This document shows, in pieces, positions 56,494 through 64,000 of a stretch of DNA of 64,000 nucleotides. Position numbers and translations under genes: made by a program. The number at the start of each line of letters is the position of its first letter. The stretch's first letter is position 1. Origin of the DNA: Phallusia mammillata. Taxonomy: Eukaryota > Chordata > Ascidiacea > Phlebobranchia > Ascidiidae. The DNA lies in contig QLIY01000531.1 in NCBI GenBank assembly GCA_003260075.1, forward strand, positions 40,359 to 104,358, read 5' to 3'. The notes beneath the pieces were generated by a model that saw only the letters and a list, made by a program, of their open reading frames with translations, searched no databases and was not told the origin of the DNA.

Positions 56494-57109
56494 ACATTCA
56501 AAAACCACTACCGGGGGGCGTTGCCGAACACGCCCACTTCCAACGGCGGGAAATCCCCACTCGTTGGACTGCGTGTTTTTCACATCAGCCAAAAAATTTT
56601 AGTTTATTTTTAGTTGCCTTTTTTGCCGGAACGCTTTTATTAATGGCCCAGAACTTTTTGTTTCGGTTGCGGACTTTATAAATGAGAGAGTTGCCTTTTA
56701 GGGAAACCACCACAATGGCCAGGTTTTTAGTAACGGTAACATGTTTTATTACCATGCAATTTTTCGGTCGCAAATTGCTATTTTTTCTCCCAAAAAACTT
56801 GCACGTTGTTGACAAACTCGCTAATGCTCGTTTCCTAAAACCTATTTGGAAAACCATTCGTCAGCATTTAGGTAATTCTTGTGTTCGCGACGTTTCACTT
56901 TTCGCTTTTCGTAAAAACTGAGGTGATTTTACGTACCATAAACAGTCTCACAACGATTCATGTTTCAGTGTGTACATAGCTACGAACCCACATCCATTCT
57001 CGGTGTGTGTAATTTTTTTAACAATCGCTTAATACAAATCTTTATCATGCCATGTCGCATCATTATTTTTGACTGAAAAGGCGATACAAGAAAAAAGGAT
57101 TATTAGAGG

Positions 57110-57115
57110 AATAAA
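57110..57115 (+). terminator. Possible GDH polyadenylation signal
   Basis: AATAAA about 615 bp after the GDH stop. It lies only about 140 bp from the next FBH1 exon (57257), which fits GDH ending inside the FBH1 intron. Confidence 0.35.
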
Positions 57116-57256
57116 GCGTCTTGCACAAGTAACGTACGAACTGCCTAACTGCCTAAACCAAAAGAGAAAAGAAAACTGCTTTTATAAAACAAGACCGCCC
57201 GCAAGCCTGTATACAGTAAACCATCGACCACCAACAATCGACTACAAACCACCAAC

Positions 57257-60200
57257 CTTAAGCTTTTCGATAGCTTCTGGTAACTTGTCTCCCAGCGATT
57301 TTACGATGTCGATTTTTGACAACAGTTCTTGGTCCTCATTTAATTCCGCTTCGTCGATCAGTTTTCTCAAGTTCTGGAATCTTCTAATGAACCTCGATGA
57401 GATAAAAAGTCCGTTTTTCTGTGCAAAGCGAAAAATGATTTGTGATGTGCTCGAGCGCCATCTAACTGAAAGGTATTGGAAATATTTCCAACGGTAAAAT
57501 GACGTCGTTGCCACAATTTCAGCTTAGTTTGTATCGCTTGGTAAGTGCAAGAGATTGGCCGAATAACCCAGGGGGACATGACCCCAATACTTACATGAAA
57601 CCCGACCAGGATTCGTCCTAATCCAGTGAAATACATATATCGCTTGGCAAAGAACATGGCGACGCAAATGTACTGCAAAAACCACCAGGATGAATTTGCT
57701 TTGAAATATTGACATGTTAATCAGCGCAAAAATAAAACGATCACAATATGTAAAGCAGGGTAAAACGCGCTGCAGCGACACTATATCATAAAGCGTTGTG
57801 TGCCTTTCAGTAAGTGTGTTGCTGTGTATTATGGATATGGAAAACGTACTAGTATTATGGAAAACGCTTAAAAAGTGGGTTTCTATAATCACATCTCAAC
57901 ACCACAAAAGCGATGTAAACAAAGGATAACGCCAGGCTCAAAAGGTTGGATTCTACAACGCTAGAAAGGCTATAACCCAAATGCACACGTTATAGCAAAT
58001 TAAAACAATAAAACTTACTGATCTTTCGCTGGGGGATTTCGCAAGGACGTAGATGTCGTGAAGAAGATTGAGTCCCAACTTTTCCGCTCCTCCGACCACT
58101 GCAACCACCTTTTTCTGCATCCCAGCATTAGCCAGACAACTTAAAGTTTTCTCGATCACTCCCCGATTAGTTCGACACAAGAGGGCGTGCTGCGCACCCG
58201 TGGCGTTTCCCGAAACGGTTCCTGAATTTTGTAACAAACAACGTTGGTCAATGTGAAACAAACTAGAATGGTGGCTTTCTGATATACTACCATTTTATAT
58301 ATTCTATACGATATTTACCAATTTACTATACATATCATTTGATCTACACATATGATTGTTTTTGTAAACAAAAACGAATGGGTCCCCACACGCGTGTTTG
58401 TGCGGATTTGCGGTAAACAAATGTTGCGGTGATTTTTAGATTTTTAAGGACAAATTTTTAGAATGCATTAACCCAACAATAAAAAAAATTTGTTCGTATT
58501 CGTTTTGCACTATTATTGTCATATAATTACAAAAACTTTAAAAAAGAACAAAAAAAATATTTTCAATTGATTCTCTTGCTTTGACCCAGATATTGTGGTC
58601 CAAGGTCAGGTTTCAAACACATTTTTTTTCTAGAAAGCTGTAACAGTTGTGTTACAGACACTTNNNNNNNNNNNNNNNNNNNNNNNNNNNNNNNNNNNNN
58701 NNNNNNNNNNNNNNNNNNNNNNNNNNNNNNNNNNNNNNNNNNNNNNNNNNNNNNNNNNNNNNNNNNNNNNNNNNNNNNNNNNNNNNNNNNNNNNNNNNNN
58801 NNNNNNNNNNNNNNNNNNNNNNNNNNNNNNNNNNNNNNNNNNNNNNNNNNNNNNNNNNNNNNNNNNNNNNNNNNNNNNNNNNNNNNNNNNNNNNNNNNNN
58901 NNNNNNNNNNNNNNNNNNNNNNNNNNNNNNNNNNNNNNNNNNNNNNNNNNNNNNNNNNNNNNNNNNNNNNNNNNNNNNNNNNNNNNNNNNNNNNNNNNNN
59001 NNNNNNNNNNNNNNNNNNNNNNNNNNNNNNNNNNNNNNNNNNNNNNNNNNNNNNNNNNNNNNNNNNNNNNNNNNNNNNNNNNNNNNNNNNNNNNNNNNNN
59101 NNNNNNNNNNNNNNNNNNNNNNNNNNNNNNNNNNNNNNNNNNNNNNNNNNNNNNNNNNNNNNNNNNNNNNNNNNNNNNNNNNNNNNNNNNNNNNNNNNNN
59201 NNNNNNNNNNNNNNNNNNNNNNNNNNNNNNNNNNNNNNNNNNNNNNNNNNNNNAAAAAAAAATACGGACAAAAACAATATGTGTCCCCTTCAGGGAAGGG
59301 GACCCATAATTTTATGCAAGTTAATAGATCATGGCAGACGGTTGCTGCCTCCTACCGAAACCTTCAAACTGTTGTTTTTCCAAAATCGGGTCAAAATTCT
59401 GTCTCTCCGATTCTGGTTTAAACCGGTTTGGAGGTTCGGGAGGAGGCAGAAACCGGTTAAAACCAGTTTGAAACTGGAATATTCCGGTGAAAACCCATCC
59501 AAAGCCGGATTTTTCATTAAATTTTGACCCCCGAAAATTGAAGAAACGAAATGGCTTTCGCCCTGGTTCAAGCCAACGGTAAAGTTGTTTTCAACTAGAT
59601 TTAATTGTTATTCCTTTGTCTATGACTAAGTGATTTGATCAATGAAAACGACTCTAAAAACCAAGTCCGACCAAACAGTTGATGATAAGTTGATTTGGTC
59701 TTTTAAATACGTTAGTGTGCAGACTCATTAACGTGTAATTAAAAATTATTTGTTTTTGATTCTATTTGAATATTCCAGTGTGAACTCCGTTCCTGCGGAA
59801 GTAAAGATGACGTATCTCACCCCAAGGTCCAACTCCCAGCAGCGTTTTGTCGGAGATCGCCGGTAGCCTGTTTTTGTTATCTCCTGGTGGCAAAAATCCG
59901 TTGAACTTGAAAGCACGTAAAATTAAATCTGCAACCTGCGCAATTTCACCTCCAAACCGAAAGCTCTAACAAAATATACGTATATAAAAAAACATTCAAG
60001 GGTCGCTGGTTCGAAACCCGCCAACGGTAAGCATCCGAAAAAGATACGTAATCTGTCGATCTACGAGTTTGACGGCTTTGTGATTTGGAAATTGTTTAGA
60101 AAGCAAAACACCAAAGTGTATGATGCATATAGTATAATCATACATGTCCACCGTGGTTAAAGTCCGGTTGTTGTGCCAACCGCATGGTATGAGGTAAGGC

Positions 60201-63200
60201 TTTCAGTCTGTTACTCCCAACCCCCAACAAACTGGAGTGCTTGATTGCACTGATAATGCCAATCGAGCTGGTGGAAGAAACGTTGGTAAATTTACAAGTT
60301 CTTCAATTGAAAGCGAGTGCCTTTGTGCTTTTCACCGTTTGGACGAAAAACTTAATGTTTAGGACGAGGTGAAAAAAGTTTGTAAGCACGGTTGTAATAG
60401 CTCTAGGTATTTTTTGTGAAACATTGTTTAATACTTGGACAACGTTGTAAAAATCTTTACTAAAACATCAAAAGAATGTTAGGTACACAGGACACGGACT
60501 TAAATAGCAGCTTTACTAAAATCCAAATTGCCTAAGATGTAAAATAAAACGTACTCATTTTATTAAACAGAAGTTTCGACAAAAACAATAGTCATCGTCA
60601 GTGTAAATATAATGTACAATGTTACTTCTTCACATCAGTTTACCTGTGTCAAGTAGAAAGAGTGAGAGGGCGACACATGAAGTAGGGCGTCTCTCGCTCG
60701 ACGAAACCCGTATATTTGTTGGTGCGAATCCCCCACAAACACCAGCGCTGTGTGGATGCGTTGACGTTCCAGAATGTCGCGCATACATTCCGAACAATCC
60801 TGAGCCTCGTCCAGCATTATGACGTCATAACCGATTATGTCAGGTCGGCTAAGCTGCCATTTCTTCAAGTAACCTGGATAAAATAGATTTTCGTATAAAA
60901 AGTGTGTTTCGTGGATTTTCGTGAAAGTCGAATAAGTAACGTTAGGAAATTCAGGTGAAAGTCCGAGATTAGGGAGAGTTACAGCACCTCCAATTGCAAG
61001 AAAAAAATGCTTTATTGTTCATAAAATCATGACATTATTGTCGTGTTTGAATGTAAGCAACAAAAAATGACTTTTTTGCGGGTACTGTTGGTTTACACAC
61101 ACAAAGTCAAAAATAAATTTTATTGCACATACCATTTACAACCCCCCCCCCACGTTAGGAAATTCAGGTGAAAGTCCGAGATTAGGGAGAGTTACAGCAT
61201 CCCCAATTGCAAGAAAAAAATGCTTTATTGTTCATAACAACGACAAATCATGACATTATTGTCGTGTTTGAATGTAAGCAACAAAAAATGACTTTTTTGC
61301 GGGTACTGTTGGTTTACACACACAAAGTCAAAAATAAATTTTATTGCACATACCATTTACAAAAATTCTATGTGTATGTATTATCCATTAACTTCAATAA
61401 CGTTTTTTTTGCAAAATTTGATTAATACTTAAGCTATTTTTGTTCCAACAATACAGGTGTTTTATCAAAGTTTTTTATGTCTAATGTACCCTTGAAAACT
61501 GTCATAAATTTGCACAAAACCCAAATCGTATCAAGCAAGACCAAAATATTTAAAACAAATAGTATCAGAATATTGCTTGTAATATTCTTACACAAGCAAA
61601 AGAAGTCAGTTAGTTTATGTTGACCCGCGGTAACCTTTTGAGCGAGCACCGGTCAAGCAGGCAAAAACCCTTAATGACCATTTAAGGTGGTGTCGCTCGC
61701 ACCAGGGGTCTACCAGAAAACAAAAGTGCCGTGTGACATCCGCTGGCATCTAGTGCAGATCTTTTGTTGGGAAATTAAATCGTTTGATTAAATGCATTAT
61801 TGCTTTCAGCAGGGGTCCAGGCCCGTTAAGGTCGTTTCGTTTGTCTCGGTCACACTGGAGACAATAACGTTGTGATTGTTGTTCTAGTTTCCAGCTGCCG
61901 ATTGAAAACGTTTTTTTTTCATGCATTGCATTTTAAGGGCGTTGTTACATAAGCCCTGTTTACTCTTTAAAATGCATTTCGGCGTTGATAGCTCTTCATA
62001 AACAGTTGGTGTTGAGTAAAATTGTGCGCATTTGGGGATTTGTATTTACTTCTCCGTGGCGTTATATGAGGACTGGTTTAACCAAACCATTAACAACTTT
62101 TCTGCACCTATGAATATAAAACAAAGCTTGGACAAGCATATGACTTCAAACCCTAACAAAAGTAGTCTGTTTTATATCTGTTTTATTTGGCGTTCCGCTA
62201 CGCAGCTTTTTGCCACTACCAGTAACAAAAGCAAGAAAGAAACAATGATGTGCATATGTCTTGTGTAATTATTTTTCATCATATCCCGCTGCCCTTGTAC
62301 AAGTTCGCTTACGTGCCCGCAATATATCATTCAATCCTCTGAAAAAGCCCTACCGTTCTGGCGGGCGAAACGTCAGCAAAAATATAAGTTTTTGAAAAAA
62401 ACAATTATTTTGTTTGGCATTACACCAGTTGAATGACAAATTCGTTAAAAAGTGCTTTATGTCTGTAATCAGAAACTGCGCGCATTTGAAAAGTTATTCG
62501 CGACTACTTACAATCGTCAGTCATCGGCCAGTTCTTGTCCAGCAGGTCACTTGTATGTTTCCAATACTCCTTTGCACGATACAACGCTTCCTACAACAGA
62601 GAAGTCCAAAACAGTTTTTTTTTATTCAAGGTGATAAAAACTCCATCATAACCAACAGAAAAAGTGCTTTCAATATCCTTAATACACAAAATATTGAACA
62701 AAAATATCCGGGTAGCTTGGTTTTAAGAAATATAGCACAAATACACTTATACATTTGATTCTTTATTCAACTTATGTTAAGATGTCTTATCATATTCACT
62801 AACTATATTGCAAACAGACTGCACCTCCTTATCATCTTCGTCAACCTCCTTCCATACCCATTTACCATCGACCTTAACTTTCCTCTGATTAGGTACGTGA
62901 CACAATTTCAACCCGTTCGAATCCGAAGCCATGAATTTAACGACGGTTTTCACCACCAGCACCGAGTCGGCCGCCTCACAATCATCCATGTTAAGTTTTT
63001 CACGAATATCACGAGCACGCAATGTACCACGTGACATTTTGTAACGATACCTGCGTCACATATGATCAGATGAGAACTTACCATCATAGGGTCAGTACTC
63101 AACCTACAATCCTTCTGTTTGCAACATAGTATAAGCCAGTGATTCTTAACTGGTGGGAAAATTAGTGTATTTATATGAGGATAAATTATGCAAGTCAGGG

Positions 63201-63913
63201 GTCATCAAAGCATAGCCTGTCAACAGAGGAGACTTTTTAATATTCCACACAAATTTACTCGCTTAAACTAAATGAGAGGGGGAAATTCGAACATGGTGAT
63301 TGACTATTAATGGAAGTCCCACCACAAATGCTAAGAACCACTGGTATAAGCCATCAAAGCATAAGTTTTTGCAGAACAGTTTAAATAAATATGCAAAAAA
63401 AAACAACAACCATATTTTATCTGACCTGTTCATTCCCAATGCTCGATAAGCGAGACTGTGCAAAGTTGCACAATGTACATTTTGATGTTTCGAAAACACC
63501 TCTTTACCAAGATCAACAACAGCCCTAAAACAGCAAATACTTTGCTTAAATATTACCGTAAGTTGTTCTGTATATATCAGAAATGTATTTTACTTGCTGA
63601 ACGATGTGTACAGGAATCGGTTTTGTGGATTAGCTTTCACACATGCTATTAATGTGCTTGTCTTCCCAGCACCAGCATAAGCCATCACTCGCACCAGTTG
63701 ACCTGGTTTGAACTCATGACCTACAACCCTTCGCTGCTCATGGGTTAAGTTGAAGTTGCAGGTCTCACTTGATTGACTGAATATTAGTTATAAAGTTAAA
63801 AAGTTAGGCAGCTTCAAAGTTTTTTTGAGTTAAAAGTTTAAAATTACCACAATGGCAGTGGTGTTGAGGTGTTTTCAAGCAGGGAAATTGTGCAGTAGAG
63901 TCGGTAGTGATAT
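57257..63913 (-). CDS. FBH1: FBH1 (FBXO18) UvrD-family DNA helicase, nine upstream exons (5' end beyond window)
   Basis: Minus-strand exons in transcript order: 63913-63848 (tentative), 63776-63594, 63524-63426, 63050-62804, 62590-62512, 60873-60644, 59965-59821, 58221-58019 and 57418-57257. Phases fit at every junction. Motifs: Walker A AYAGAGKTSTL, motif Ia region CATLHSLAYRALG, motif II LDEAQDCSE, motif III VFVGDSHQQIYGFRRA, then FYLTQ/SFRFGGEI, motif IV LLCRTNRGV and KKVVAVVGGAEKLGL. The order and spacing match animal FBH1. The last exon (NGLFISSRFIRRFQNL) corresponds to the segment directly before motif V, which is found 17 kb away at 40226. The F-box would be upstream of 63913. FBH1 unwinds DNA 3'-5' and, as an SCF subunit, limits homologous recombination; this is family knowledge. 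The N gap 58664-59253 falls in an intron. The donor after 62804 (GTTAGT) is a choice among alternatives. Confidence 0.95.
58664..59253. other. Assembly gap, 590 N
   Basis: A run of N in an FBH1 intron. It is the only conventional gap. Runs to its left back to 29 kb are G, and the next run to its right (61142) is C. Confidence 1.
61142..61151. other. 10-C run at a duplication junction (probable gap placeholder)
   Basis: Ten Cs separate 60938-61141 from 61152 to about 61362, copies of about 205 bp that begin ACGTTAGGAAATTCAGGTG. The second copy carries ACAACGACAAATC near the middle, not present in the first. It lies in an FBH1 intron. Confidence 0.82.
62335..62400 (+). repeat. Retroelement tail fragment (GGCGAAACGTC type)
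   Basis: CTCTGAAAAAGCCCTACCG is followed by GGCGGGCGAAACGTCAGC and an A-rich stretch. The layout resembles that at 52052-52107. It lies in an FBH1 intron. Confidence 0.4.
63137..63343. mobile_element. hAT-type MITE with perfect 8-bp target duplication
   Basis: The ends are CAGTGATTCTTAACTGGTGG and CTAAGAACCACTG. GTATAAGC is repeated exactly at 63129-63136 and 63344-63351. It lies in an FBH1 intron and has no ORF of its own. Confidence 0.88.
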
Positions 63914-64000
63914 CTACAAAAACAAGTTGGTGTAGACAAGGTGTGACAACGTGTGGTTAGAAACTTACAATTCTTTATTCCTTAGTAACTTATTTGTTTA

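Noticed and set aside
57590-57672. Possible extra FBH1 exon on the minus strand (YICVAMFFAKRYMYF)
   Set aside because: It has acceptor and donor-like ends, but the flanking FBH1 exons join directly in phase and match the family without it.
58630-59527. Long ORFs of 215-292 codons on both strands
   Set aside because: They consist almost entirely of the N gap.

Overview
This is a eukaryotic, AT-rich, intron-rich window from an animal genome. The gene content is UNCX homeobox, FBH1 helicase, a NACHT-LRR receptor and an NADP-type glutamate dehydrogenase. Compact exons and many small transposons fit an invertebrate deuterostome. A tunicate such as Ciona is my best guess, but the sequence does not prove it.

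Layout. 1-1048 (minus) holds the gag and protease part of a Ty3/gypsy retroelement running off the left edge, followed by a possible LTR. 3415-7034 (minus) holds an NLR-type gene: low-complexity N-terminal repeats, one large NACHT exon and two LRR exons. 7429-7942 is a hAT-type MITE. About 11.2-22.3 kb (plus) holds the UNCX/unc-4 homeobox gene in five exons, with a TATA box and several GC-richer blocks that look like enhancers. 22.5-23.6 kb holds a Penelope-like element fragment with a GIY-YIG endonuclease and 98-bp inverted arms. 23.6-37.5 kb has no gene I can assign, but it holds two hAT MITEs and a striking E-box/CRE/TATA promoter near 30.0 kb.

37545-63913 (minus) is FBH1 (FBXO18), an F-box UvrD-family helicase. 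Its last four exons lie at 37.5-40.2 kb and nine upstream exons at 57.2-63.9 kb. The 17-kb intron between them contains a complete ten-exon NADP-glutamate dehydrogenase gene on the opposite strand (48134-56493, 448 aa). Exon phases in all four genes match at every junction, apart from the two assembly-damaged exons described below.

Assembly caveat. The window contains eleven short runs of C or G, nine of exactly 10 and two of 11. Ten of them sit at the junction of an imperfect direct duplication of about 50-370 bp. Five longer runs (36-87) have short or no flanking repeats. These look like gap placeholders written as C (or G in flipped pieces) where overlapping, probably allelic, contigs were not merged. 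They break the NLR and UNCX reading frames and create false poly-Pro and poly-Gly ORFs. One conventional N gap is at 58664-59253.
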